A DNA stretch of 64,000 nt from Flavobacterium sp. Sd200 (GTDB lineage Bacteria > Bacteroidota > Bacteroidia > Flavobacteriales > Flavobacteriaceae). The position numbers were made by a program, and so were the translations under genes. The notes beneath the pieces were generated by a model. It did not search any database, was not told the DNA's origin, and was given only the letters and a program-made list of their open reading frames with translations. Of this stretch, positions 35,715-44,353 are shown one piece after another. Every line of letters begins with the position of its first letter. Position 1 is the first letter of the stretch. Where the stretch lies: positions 310,001-374,000 of the forward strand of contig NZ_WUMN01000003.1 in assembly GCF_009826935.1 (NCBI RefSeq), written 5' to 3'.

Positions 35715-38700
35715 CTATTTTATTATCTTAGAATCGTTGGACAATTTCTCGAATTTAGTATTTAAAAAGTTAATCATAAATACCTCAAAATCTTTAATAG
35801 TCATTCCATTGTCAATGAATTTCATAGGGACTAATGTTTTGTAATCCCCGTCCAGATGGATGGTATCGAAATCATTAGTTTGATTTAATACCTCTATAAG
35901 GTGACTAACTTCGTAGCCAATACTAGTGTTGAATTTTATACAATGATCAATATCTTCAATGTTATCCACTGCATATTTTTTCTCACCTTTATACTTTGTC
36001 ATATCTACAGAGCACAAAGCATAATTGTCCTTTTGTTCGTCAGCTCTTAAAGTTTGATTTTTTGACATTCGGATCGAACTGTTGACATCCCATCGGGACT
36101 TAACTTCGATGTAATAGAGCGGTTGTTTATTGATTGAAATAATTATGTCTTGTCCATCTTGAATGTCTTCTACGTCCACTTTAATATTTCCGGATATTTT
36201 GGCAGAAAGGTTTTTCCTTAGGATGCCCTCTATATGGGTGCCGATGGCACGCTTATGTTGAAAATCAGCATTCTGCTGTTGCTGTTTGATTAAAGCTTCC
36301 TGACCGAGTTTAACTATTATAGCGAAATCAGGATCATTCCCTAATACAGCTAACTCCTTTATGCGGGTGGAATTTAGGCTTAAAATTGAGAAGGTATCTT
36401 CACCATCTGCAAGATCGACGAGTATTCCTGAACGCTTACTGAAAATAAGGGGATAATGCTTTTCATATTCTTTTGAGTTTTTAATTTCTTCTATGATTTC
36501 AAGTATTTCTTTTTTGTACACATGCTCATTAATTGTGGCATAGGTTTGCTCATCAAAGAAGGCACTTTCAATTTTTTCGGTAAGATCCCTGATTGTCTTT
36601 TGTTGTTTGTTTTTAAGGAAGTTTTCGAAATCTGGGTGTATTAAAGTCGATCTTATGGGTATTGATGGTTTTATTACGATGTCAAATAAATCCTTAATCT
36701 TATCGGGTATAGAAGCATCTATTCTCAAATAATTTTGCTGCATCAATTCATTTAACTGATTTGGAAAAACTGCCAGTGTTTCAAACATATCTTCGTAGGC
36801 CTCATATTCTGCACAGGTGGAGATAATTTCTTTTAAAAAATCTATATTATCTGTTACCCATGCCGATGGCATGACACTGATGTCATTGAGAAGTAATTTT
36901 AGTACCCTTTTTTGAGAAGGCCTTATGTCAAATTCATCGTCTTTAATTATAGGAATAACGATCATTTCTTCACTCTGCTCAAAATGCCTGCATATTAATT
37001 TTATCGTTTTACTAGGTACACTGCCGGACTCAGTAGTGGTTGTAATTTTACAATATTCCAAGAGTTTAAGCAAAACACCTTGATCGATTGCCTCACTCAA
37101 TGCTTTTTCATTTACGATTTTAGCAACATGTTCATTTATCTCAGAGGTATAATTCTTTCGAGTGTAGTCCGTAAACTCCAAAGTGAATTTGAACTCAGGG
37201 TGGACATGTCTTTTAGGGATTTCCGGTAAAAGTATATCCGCTATCTCGATAAGTTTTTCAGGCAGATTAAGCCCGTTATTTAGGCCGTCATTACCCGAGA
37301 GTACTCTAAATTCGCCTTTTATATTTGGAAGTAGTTTAAACGTGTTGAAGAAAGTTTCATGCTTCTGATCAACTAAATAAGCGTAAAATTGCTTTAAATC
37401 ATCGGGATTTGGAAAAGCTGTTAAATTTCCAGCTTCTTGTATTTTAGATGTGATGTCATTAATTTTTATATACTGGATGTCATCGATATTCCACTCATCA
37501 ATTTTTTGCGTCCATTCTTTTATAATATCTATTTTGGGTATGTTACCCCAAAATTGCTCTGTAAGGGAATAAATAGCATCGAATTTATTTTCATCCATTA
37601 GTAATTCCTGATGAATGAACATGGCGTCAGAAGGACGAAGATTGCCGGAGTTAGTTTCGACTAATGGTAAATCCTTAAACTCGCTTATCCATTCCGCTTT
37701 TATTGCTTTAAAATATTCGTTTAATAGCAAATCATCACTATCAACTACGAAGTTTATTTTAGCCAGTTTCACTGGTGATTTTATCAGACTTGCATTTTCG
37801 CGAAGAAAATCAAATATAATTTTTGAAGCATTTTTGATTATAGTCCTGTTTGCTTCCTCATCTTTAAAATTGGAATCGTTGTCGGATTTTAAATGAATGC
37901 CATCTCTTGGCTCTGTCGGCTGGAATTGCCGGGAGTTGATAATAAAATTGTTGCCAAATTTTTGGGTTCCCACAAGTGGATAATATAAAAATAATCTTGG
38001 CAGCTGCTCGTCAAAACTAAATGCATGTAGATTGGAATTAAGGGGAAGTATAATGATGATCTTTTTCTCTAAATCTTCAAGGTAACAGACCTCCTGAATG
38101 CTACCATTAGTGCTTATCGGCCTAATGTGAACTTTCCCCGCAGCATAACTCTCTTGCTTTTCAAATACTGTTTTTTTTAAATCTTTATCTATCACTGTTA
38201 CCGAAGACAATTTCTTATTCAAGGTCATTACATAGGGAAGTATCAACTTAAGGGAATTCACTGCATTAGCAGCTGCCTTTCGGTTATACTCATTTGCAAT
38301 TGTATAGGTAAAGTTTGTGGTAAGAGCTGTCTGTGGAGATGGGGTCTCATTAAGCAGGGCGGCTACCTTTTTTTTCAATGCACTAATATTTCCTGCCAAA
38401 ACCTTCCAGTTGTCTGTGGTTCGATCAATCAGAAAATTATTTACGGGAACATAGCCATCACGTTTTGCAAGAAAGCCATCAATTCTGAACTCTTTACCAA
38501 AAACATGCGAAGTCATAAATCCAGTGCCATATTGTCCCACAGGGTCACTTTCATTATAAACCTGTTTTTTTTCTTCAAGGGTTTTGGAACTCACTTGCTT
38601 AAAAAGGCAATCAAGTGTCATTGGGGTGAAAGGTTCGCCATTGTGGCTGAACTCAAAGGTATCTTCTGTAATCTTGATGTTTATATGGCATTCTACACTA

Positions 38701-38885
38701 GAATCAACAGCATTTTGAAATAATTCCCAAATAGCACGGTGGGCATCATTACTATCTAATTTCTTTATACCTTGTATGATTTTGTTAGCATGCTGCCTCA
38801 TGTCATTGAGCTCTGATTGCATCTGATAATCCTCGGCCGTCTCAATTTCCGTATTATTTGAGACATTAAAATTGTTTTCTTCCAT
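35715..38885 (-). CDS. GHKL (Hsp90/sacsin-like) ATPase with C-terminal PD-(D/E)XK nuclease
   Basis: A 1056-residue protein. The N-terminal ATPase shows IWELFQNAVDSS (Glu54, Asn58, Asp61), HNGEPF at 81-86 and the lid motif GQYGTGFM at 117-124, as in sacsin-type or Hsp90-like domains. The middle 600 residues are helical with no known domain. At about residues 890-960 a PD-(D/E)XK nuclease-like core appears: a Glu in THIEGIL, Asp in GQDIIIS and the ExK in YYIEVKSRWD (DUF3883-like). It lies upstream of sufE in the same direction. Probably a DNA-cutting effector of the island. Confidence 0.75.
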   Translation of the reverse strand: MEENNFNVSNNTEIETAEDYQMQSELNDMRQHANKIIQGIKKLDSNDAHRAIWELFQNAVDSSVECHINIKITEDTFEFSHNGEPFTPMTLDCLFKQVSSKTLEEKKQVYNESDPVGQYGTGFMTSHVFGKEFRIDGFLAKRDGYVPVNNFLIDRTTDNWKVLAGNISALKKKVAALLNETPSPQTALTTNFTYTIANEYNRKAAANAVNSLKLILPYVMTLNKKLSSVTVIDKDLKKTVFEKQESYAAGKVHIRPISTNGSIQEVCYLEDLEKKIIIILPLNSNLHAFSFDEQLPRLFLYYPLVGTQKFGNNFIINSRQFQPTEPRDGIHLKSDNDSNFKDEEANRTIIKNASKIIFDFLRENASLIKSPVKLAKINFVVDSDDLLLNEYFKAIKAEWISEFKDLPLVETNSGNLRPSDAMFIHQELLMDENKFDAIYSLTEQFWGNIPKIDIIKEWTQKIDEWNIDDIQYIKINDITSKIQEAGNLTAFPNPDDLKQFYAYLVDQKHETFFNTFKLLPNIKGEFRVLSGNDGLNNGLNLPEKLIEIADILLPEIPKRHVHPEFKFTLEFTDYTRKNYTSEINEHVAKIVNEKALSEAIDQGVLLKLLEYCKITTTTESGSVPSKTIKLICRHFEQSEEMIVIPIIKDDEFDIRPSQKRVLKLLLNDISVMPSAWVTDNIDFLKEIISTCAEYEAYEDMFETLAVFPNQLNELMQQNYLRIDASIPDKIKDLFDIVIKPSIPIRSTLIHPDFENFLKNKQQKTIRDLTEKIESAFFDEQTYATINEHVYKKEILEIIEEIKNSKEYEKHYPLIFSKRSGILVDLADGEDTFSILSLNSTRIKELAVLGNDPDFAIIVKLGQEALIKQQQQNADFQHKRAIGTHIEGILRKNLSAKISGNIKVDVEDIQDGQDIIISINKQPLYYIEVKSRWDVNSSIRMSKNQTLRADEQKDNYALCSVDMTKYKGEKKYAVDNIEDIDHCIKFNTSIGYEVSHLIEVLNQTNDFDTIHLDGDYKTLVPMKFIDNGMTIKDFEVFMINFLNTKFEKLSNDSKIIK

Positions 38886-39409
38886 ACAAGATAATTTTAG
38901 GGAACTGAATCAGTTATAAACGAATTTAAAGTATTTTAATCAGATTACAACTATTAAATTACTTTATCTTACAGCATATTAAACACTTGTGATTATAATA
39001 TGGTAAAATACATTATTTATAGAAACTAATTAAAAAAGAAGTTTGATCAGGCAGTACGTTGGCGGTACATCCTGAATGCCTATTTGTCAATGCTGTACCG
39101 TAAAGAGTTTAATTCGTCTAATAGTAATTAGCAAAATACATATACTTTCCCTACTCCGCTTGCTACTGTGGTGAGTGGTATAACATCAACAATTCGTAAA
39201 GTTTTATCGGGTTGGGGCTTAATTTGAGTTTGTTACCTTGCGCCCGCGATCGCAGCGGCATCCTTTTCGATAGAAAAGATACAGCGGAGTGCGCGCCAAG
39301 GCGCCCACAATATACTACGAGAAACTATCCACAGCCAAAACAACGTTAAACAAGTTTGCTGCCAATGCGGTATATGGTAACTTAGTTAAACACTTAAAAA
39401 CCAAAAGTC
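38886..39409. other. AT-rich intergenic region with an inverted repeat
   Basis: No supported gene. The left part is AT-rich upstream region for the leftward GHKL gene. The right part has a compound inverted repeat (39236-39301) and a short sequence, GAATGCCTATTT at 39074-39085, that recurs inverted at 42112-42123. Confidence 0.5.
39236..39301. repeat. Compound intergenic hairpin
   Basis: Outer arms CCTTG and CAAGG, GCG-rich blocks and a central CTTTTC-GATA-GAAAAG hairpin make a structure of about 65 bases. Similar GCAGCGGCATCC-type palindromic units recur between genes in flavobacterial genomes, as far as I remember. It may be a repeat family member or part of the DUF3606 gene leader. Confidence 0.55.
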
Positions 39410-39595
39410 ATGAGCGACAATACAAACAATACAGGAAGCCCGGATCGCGACCGCATCAGCACCTCGGAAGATTACGAGGTACGCTACTGGTCGGAGAAGT
39501 TCGGTGTTAGTAAAGAAGCGCTGATCGAGGCCGTAAAAGCCTCGGGGAGCAACAGCCCGGAAAAAGTTGAAGCTTACCTCAGGCAACAACGTTAG
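39410..39595 (+). CDS. DUF3606-like small protein
   Basis: A 61-residue protein beginning MSDNTNNTGSPDRDRIS and carrying the DUF3606 pattern: YWSEKFGVSKEALIEAVK and KVEAYLRQQ. The domain is small and helical, and its function is unknown. It has its own terminator just after the stop. Confidence 0.85.
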   Translation: MSDNTNNTGSPDRDRISTSEDYEVRYWSEKFGVSKEALIEAVKASGSNSPEKVEAYLRQQR

Positions 39596-39599
39596 ATAC

Positions 39600-39630
39600 A
39601 AAGACAGCTTAGCAGGCTGTCTTTCTTTTT
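39600..39630 (+). terminator. Intrinsic terminator
   Basis: AAGACAGC (39601-39608) pairs with GCTGTCTT (39616-39623) and is followed by a CTTTTT run. It ends the DUF3606 gene. Confidence 0.85.
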
Positions 39631-39649
39631 GTACCACAGGAAAACAGCT

Positions 39650-39865
39650 CTATTCGTTCTTGCCCTTATCGCTGTCCATCTGGTTGATAATGTTCGTTAC
39701 TTCCGCCTCTACATCTTTGAGCTTTGCCTCGCAGTAGGCGATCAGTTCTGCGGCGCGCTTTACCTTGACGGCAAGCTCATCTACCGAGATCGTTTCATTT
39801 TCAATATCTTTTGCGATACGTTCCAGTTCCGTGTAGGCCTGGTCATAGGTTAGTGCCTGTTCCAT
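39650..39865 (-). CDS. xseB: Exodeoxyribonuclease VII small subunit
   Basis: A 71-residue protein from the ATG at 39865, MEQALTYDQAYTELERI, with the XseB coiled-coil pattern LERIAKDIENETISVDEL. It forms a complex with XseA to cleave single-stranded DNA. An upstream start in the same frame would extend into xseA and is unlikely. It overlaps xseA by 23 bases, so the two are coupled. Confidence 0.88.
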   Translation of the reverse strand: MEQALTYDQAYTELERIAKDIENETISVDELAVKVKRAAELIAYCEAKLKDVEAEVTNIINQMDSDKGKNE

Positions 39866-41279
39866 CGTGTGTGATTTTTTCGTGTACTGTGGTATGTAAT
39901 GTTGCTTTTGCAAATATAACCTCGATTGGCATCCCTTTTTCGATACCGGCTGCACTGCTCACAACTTCCCCTGAAACCTTTACCATGGCATAGCCTTTTT
40001 TCAGTATATTTTCCGGAGACATGAGCTTTACAGTAGCCTTAAAAGCGTCAAGTTTTGCCTGCCTATTTTTAATAAGTGCTTTCGGGCTGCGGTGTATTTT
40101 ATCCTTAGTGAGCGCAAGCGCATTGCTATTCTTTTGCAAGTTTAAGCGCAGTTCCGCGGAGAGGTTTGCTGTCAGCCGGGCCAGTTTCCGGCTTCGGGAA
40201 TTGAGCAGTGCCTGGGTATGGCGCGCCAGTGCTCCGGATAGTGAAGAAAGCGCGGCATTTTGTGAGAGGGTAATGTCCCGTGCCCCATGCAGCACCTGCT
40301 GTTTCGCCGTTGCAATTGTATTTTTATGGGATGCCAATACCAACTGGGCACCGATAATGATGTCTTTTTGGAAGGCGTTGACCTCTTGTTGGAATTCTCG
40401 GTTGTGGGCGATTATGAGTTCCGCTGCTTTAGTAGGTGTCTTGGTTTGTGAATGCACCATCATGTCGGTAAGGCTTTGGTTTTTCTGGTGGCCGAGCCCG
40501 GTTATGATGGGTATTGGGAATTTTGCGGCAGCCCGTGCAATGCGGTAATTGTCGAAAATCAGGAAGTCGCTTTGTGCCCCGCCGCCGCGCGTAATGACCA
40601 CGGCATCGTACGGGATGCCGGACTTATAGATGTCAATGAGCTTCTCCAGGAACACCGCTGCGTTTTTATCACCCTGCACCGGCACAAAATAATCGTCGAT
40701 GCGGAAACCAAACCCAAAGGTATTATGCATAAGGGTATGCCGGAAGTCTTCTGCACCGGCAGAGATGGATGAAGTAAGCAATGCAACGTTTTGTATCACG
40801 CGCCCCAATGGGAGTTGCTTATTTGTGGTACTGTATTGGCCGTTGATTTCGCGGATAAATTCATTCTCTGTTACCAGGCGCTGTAATGTGGCGTGGCGCT
40901 GCTGTTCCAGGACACCGAGGGTAAAGTTGGTATCTATATCCAGGAGGTTAGCGCTGATGCCGAATACAGGATGGTATTCTACTGTTACCAGGACAAGCAC
41001 GTGGATGTTGGATTTAAATTTTTGGCCTGTCTTTTCTTCGAAGGCGGTGATGCTTCGCGTCCCGTTTCCCCAGGCCTTGGCAGCCACCCGGGCTATCACG
41101 TCCGAGGAGGCCGTGTCTTTTTCGACCAGTTCAAAATTATGGTACCCTTTTTCAGCCTTAAAGGAGTGGTTGGATACATCGGCAATTACCCAAAAACGGC
41201 CTTGCCCGAATGCCTGGCGTAAAGCCGTGGTAATACCTTTGGTAAGGTCGGAGAGTTTTATTGGGGCGCTATTTTGCAT
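39843..41279 (-). CDS. xseA: Exodeoxyribonuclease VII large subunit
   Basis: A 478-residue XseA-type protein. The N-terminal OB-fold region includes FWVIADVSNHSFKAEKGYH. The catalytic part has VVITRGGGAQSD and GLGHQKNQSLTD, and the C-terminal third forms long helices. Chromosomal xseA-xseB is normal in bacteria, so this element-borne pair is a second copy. Its role would be single-strand DNA processing after transfer or in repair. Confidence 0.9.
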   Translation of the reverse strand: MQNSAPIKLSDLTKGITTALRQAFGQGRFWVIADVSNHSFKAEKGYHNFELVEKDTASSDVIARVAAKAWGNGTRSITAFEEKTGQKFKSNIHVLVLVTVEYHPVFGISANLLDIDTNFTLGVLEQQRHATLQRLVTENEFIREINGQYSTTNKQLPLGRVIQNVALLTSSISAGAEDFRHTLMHNTFGFGFRIDDYFVPVQGDKNAAVFLEKLIDIYKSGIPYDAVVITRGGGAQSDFLIFDNYRIARAAAKFPIPIITGLGHQKNQSLTDMMVHSQTKTPTKAAELIIAHNREFQQEVNAFQKDIIIGAQLVLASHKNTIATAKQQVLHGARDITLSQNAALSSLSGALARHTQALLNSRSRKLARLTANLSAELRLNLQKNSNALALTKDKIHRSPKALIKNRQAKLDAFKATVKLMSPENILKKGYAMVKVSGEVVSSAAGIEKGMPIEVIFAKATLHTTVHEKITHDGTGTNL

Positions 41280-41413
41280 CTCTTGAGGCTATGGGGTGCT
41301 ACTACAAAGATACTATTCTATATATTCCTAGGCAACCTTATGATCGGATACGGCAGTGGCATTGAGGGCCATTTTACATTTAACGATTTGATAGTATATA
41401 ATGTCAGGACGCA

Positions 41414-41659
41414 TTACATACTGTCAAAAGAAGGCCATTGCCTGAGGTATTTTTCCAAGGGTTCCCCGGTTCTGAAAGCAAGTTTACCGATTATTTTGTT
41501 GTCAGCGGCACTGTAATGGATTTCCACATAAAAGTCGCCCACAGCATATAACTGGTAATGTACCTTGTCCACGATAATATCATCGATATGTTTTCCAAGG
41601 TCCCATACCGCCTGGTACTGCAATGGATCGTCAAGGGACAGAAACTCATATATTTTCAT
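41414..41659 (-). CDS. Small hypothetical protein
   Basis: An 81-residue protein from the ATG at 41659, MKIYEFLSLDDPLQYQAVWD, with alternating beta strands (KVHYQLYAVGDFYVEIHY). A longer start at 41698 is possible, but it would extend into the terminator stem. No family recognised. It sits between xseA and the histone-like gene. Confidence 0.7.
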   Translation of the reverse strand: MKIYEFLSLDDPLQYQAVWDLGKHIDDIIVDKVHYQLYAVGDFYVEIHYSAADNKIIGKLAFRTGEPLEKYLRQWPSFDSM

Positions 41660-41696
41660 ACACCGGAAATACGTTTGAGGTCGGGTTAAAAGTAAC

Positions 41697-41718
41697 AAAG
41701 CCCTTTATCCAAGGGCTT
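41697..41718 (-). terminator. Stem-loop terminator
   Basis: AAAGCCC and GGGCTTT flank a short loop immediately after the histone-like gene (minus strand), with a T-rich tail on the minus side. It probably ends that transcript. Confidence 0.65.
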
Positions 41719-41730
41719 TGTTTGTGTTAC

Positions 41731-41904
41731 TTACTTTTTAGCTTCTTCAATACTAACTTTTCTGTACTCTTTGAATAGTTTTTCCAGCTCGAGTGTCGCT
41801 TTACGCGCACGCGCCCCGGCCGCTTTGTTACCTTGCGCGAAAGCTTCTGATTCTTTTTGATAGGTTGCGATACCTGCGCTGATTTTTTCGTTTAGTTCGT
41901 TCAT
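41731..41904 (-). CDS. Histone H1-like (Hc1-like) small basic protein
   Basis: A 57-residue protein read from the sequence: it starts MNELNEKISAG and ends YRKVSIEEAKK. It is lysine-rich with a NKAAGARARKATLELEKLFK core, the pattern of Bacteroidota histone H1-like Hc1 proteins that coat DNA. It has its own ATG and stop and a stem-loop after it. It is too short to stand out in a length-filtered search. Possibly a chromatin-like cargo protein of the element. Confidence 0.85.
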   Translation of the reverse strand: MNELNEKISAGIATYQKESEAFAQGNKAAGARARKATLELEKLFKEYRKVSIEEAKK

Positions 41905-42192
41905 GGTCGTTTTATTTTAAGGATAGCAAAAGTAACAATTTTAATAACATCCAGGCACAGGCCAGCGTTAAAGCTGGCTGGCGGTTGCCTGTTTAACAGG
42001 CACGGCCGTAAATTATACAGACTATTGCCTACAGGATAAAAGCGTTATGCGTTTACGGACGTTGGAGATTTAAAGAATATCCTCCTGCTTCCTTTAAATG
42101 TACCAAACCGTAAATAGGCATTCAACAGGAGTTCTTCATTCGCGAAAACCGCCGGTACGGGACCCCCTGGTCTTTAGAGGGCGAACAGGTTT

Positions 42193-43518
42193 TCAGGCAC
42201 GGGGATCGATTCCATACTGTTCCGGGGCTCCGAGGTGCTCGCGAAGTGTCGTTCCTTCATAGTCCTGATGAAAGAGCCCGCGCTGCTGCAGGATAGGCAC
42301 CACTTCATCGACAAAAGCATCGATACCGTCTGCATTAACATCGGGTGAGATCCAAAATCCATCTGCCGCGCCGGCCTCAAACCATGCCTGCATGTGGTCT
42401 GCAGCTTCAACGCCCGGTCCCACAATCACAGGGTGATAATCGATAACGCCATGGGCAAGGATATCCCGCAGGCTCCAGCCTTCGTTTGCAATTTTAAGGG
42501 CATGCGCTGCACGTGGATCGTACCGGTATGGGAGGGCACTGCTTAGTTGGGCCTTTGGGATTGGTGCATCCCAGTTTGCATTATCGAGTGTTATTCCCAG
42601 CAGCTGCTGAAGATAAGCGATCCTTTGGGGGAAGATATGCTGGGTCAATTGGATACGGCGGTCAAGCGCTGTGCGCCTGTCTTTTGCCAGGGTGGTCATC
42701 AGTCCGGGGATATATTTGATCTCATCGGGATTACGCCCGTAACGTTGTGCTGCCTCCCGGAAGGCTGTGCGTTGTATGCGCGCATCTTCAATAGTAAATG
42801 CGGCGCCAATCACTGCATTTGCAAAACGCCCGGCCAGTTCGTAGGCATTGGGGCTGCCGCCGGCATGAAAGATGATGGGCTGTCCCTGCTCCGATGGCGG
42901 TATATACAGCGGGCCCCTTGAGCCCACATATTTCCCCTGCAGGTTAACGGGCGCAATCTGTTCTTTGCGTGTGAACTGGCCGCTCTCTTTGTCGTGCATC
43001 CAGGCATCCTTCCCCCAGCTGCCCCAGAGCGCCTTTACTATCTGAACGACCTCGTGGGCGCGGCCGTAACGATCTTCGCTTGAGGGTATCCTTTTTCCAT
43101 AATTTGCGGCGACATCATCGCCGCTTGATGTGATGGCATTCCAGCCGGCCCTGCCATGGCTCATGATATCCAGCGCCTTAAATTGCCTGGCCAGGTTGAA
43201 AGGTTCGTTAAAAGTGGTGGACCCTGTGGCCACAAGGCCTATATATGCGGTCTCCCGGGCAACGGCTGCCAGGGTCATCATTACGTCAAGGTTGAAACTT
43301 GGCGATTCGGTGCCTATATCAGACATGACCGCCCCTGGGCCGTCCGGTAAAAATATAAACTGGAATTTTCCCCGCTCGGCAGCCTGTGCCTGCTGTACCC
43401 TGGCATCATAGCTCGTATAACTTTTCGGGTCAACACCCGGCATCCGCCATGCCCCGGGCTGCGAGCCATAACCATTACCCAAATGCAGGCCGATTAGCAT
43501 TTTTTTATCAACTGTCAT
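42193..43518 (-). CDS. LLM-class flavin-dependent monooxygenase (NtaA/SnaA/DszA family)
   Basis: A 441-residue protein of the luciferase-like family. The NtaA/SnaA/DszA subgroup pattern is visible: GLHLGNGYGSQPGAWRMPG at the start split into a strand-loop, FIFLPDGPGAVMSDIG, YIGLVATGSTTFNEPFNLAR and a C-terminal IVGPGVEAADHMQ. It uses reduced FMN from a separate reductase to oxidise amines, sulfonates or thioethers; the substrate is not evident. The promoter side carries a TTTCC-N4-GGAAA site at 43583-43596. Confidence 0.9.
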   Translation of the reverse strand: MTVDKKMLIGLHLGNGYGSQPGAWRMPGVDPKSYTSYDARVQQAQAAERGKFQFIFLPDGPGAVMSDIGTESPSFNLDVMMTLAAVARETAYIGLVATGSTTFNEPFNLARQFKALDIMSHGRAGWNAITSSGDDVAANYGKRIPSSEDRYGRAHEVVQIVKALWGSWGKDAWMHDKESGQFTRKEQIAPVNLQGKYVGSRGPLYIPPSEQGQPIIFHAGGSPNAYELAGRFANAVIGAAFTIEDARIQRTAFREAAQRYGRNPDEIKYIPGLMTTLAKDRRTALDRRIQLTQHIFPQRIAYLQQLLGITLDNANWDAPIPKAQLSSALPYRYDPRAAHALKIANEGWSLRDILAHGVIDYHPVIVGPGVEAADHMQAWFEAGAADGFWISPDVNADGIDAFVDEVVPILQQRGLFHQDYEGTTLREHLGAPEQYGIDPRA

Positions 43519-43581
43519 ATGATACTTATTTACTGTATTCTTCTCCCAAAATTAGCCGAAACCACTTTACTTTATATAGTG

Positions 43582-43598
43582 GTTTCCTAAAGGAAAGC
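43582..43598. promoter_or_regulatory. Putative HxlR operator in front of the monooxygenase gene
   Basis: TTTCC-TAAA-GGAAA (43583-43596), an inverted repeat with a four-base spacer, lies 65 bases before the ATG of the leftward monooxygenase. The same half-sites with the same spacing recur upstream of the HxlR gene. Confidence 0.6.
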
Positions 43599-43744
43599 GG
43601 TTTTAACATTGGGGCTGAGCCGTAAATGCGCTTAGGGGGCTGCCGGGTAAAGGCGATGAAGGTTGCAGATTATGATCTGCAGGGCATATTGCCACAGCAC
43701 CGTTAAAGGGTATCGGACGATGATAGCGACAGTTAAGGAGTCCG

Positions 43745-44092
43745 TTACCTTTCGGTCACCACTTTTCGATGGGTAAGACCCCAATCCTTGAGCGAGTAAA
43801 TTATGGGTGTCAGGCTGTCGGCGTGCGGTTCCAGGGTGTAGGAAATCTTTACCGGGTATTCGTCTAACACTACGCGCTTTAAAAGCTTGTGCTGCTCCAG
43901 GTCTTTCAGTTCTTTTGCCAGTACCTTTGGGGTAATCCCGGGTATGCTCTCCTGTATGTCGGTAAAGCGTTCATTTCCGACCCCCACGGAAATGATAATC
44001 GGGAGTTTCCATTTGCCACTTATCACATCGAGTGCGTCCCTTACCGGCTTAATAGTATTAAGGCAGTCGCAATGTTTTTTTTTCTGCGCCAT
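43745..44092 (-). CDS. HxlR-family transcription regulator
   Basis: A 115-residue winged-helix regulator with the HxlR signature DVISGKWKLPIIISVG and FTDIQESIPGITPKVLAKELKDLEQ, split over two helices. Three early Cys or His residues (KKKHCDCLN) could sense redox or metal, as in some HxlR proteins. It lies between the monooxygenase (same strand) and the divergent SDR gene, and a matching inverted repeat is present upstream of its own gene. It most likely autoregulates and controls the monooxygenase. Confidence 0.88.
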   Translation of the reverse strand: MAQKKKHCDCLNTIKPVRDALDVISGKWKLPIIISVGVGNERFTDIQESIPGITPKVLAKELKDLEQHKLLKRVVLDEYPVKISYTLEPHADSLTPIIYSLKDWGLTHRKVVTER

Positions 44093-44112
44093 TGAATGCT
44101 TTTATAAATTAC

Positions 44113-44130
44113 ACTTTCCTTTGGGAAAGT
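44113..44130. promoter_or_regulatory. Putative HxlR operator upstream of its own gene
   Basis: ACTTTCC-TTTG-GGAAAGT, with a four-base spacer, is 21 bases before the HxlR start. A further half-site GGAAAG follows about ten bases later. It shares TTTCC-N4-GGAAA with the site before the monooxygenase gene. Confidence 0.65.
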
Positions 44131-44353
44131 ACTATACAAAGGAAAGCATAATAGTCTAAATTTGTAATAGTATTTGTAAAATACTGGCCAAGAGATAGTT
44201 TGCCAGACGTTCTATCCAATTGTATGCTGTTGTTTTGTTGCAGCGTAACCGATATGCAAGGTGAAGGTTATTACCTGCTGGCTAACCCGGCAGGGGTGCT
44301 CTACTTATGACGGGACATATGAATTAACTATTTTTTACATAAAATAAAAAAAT

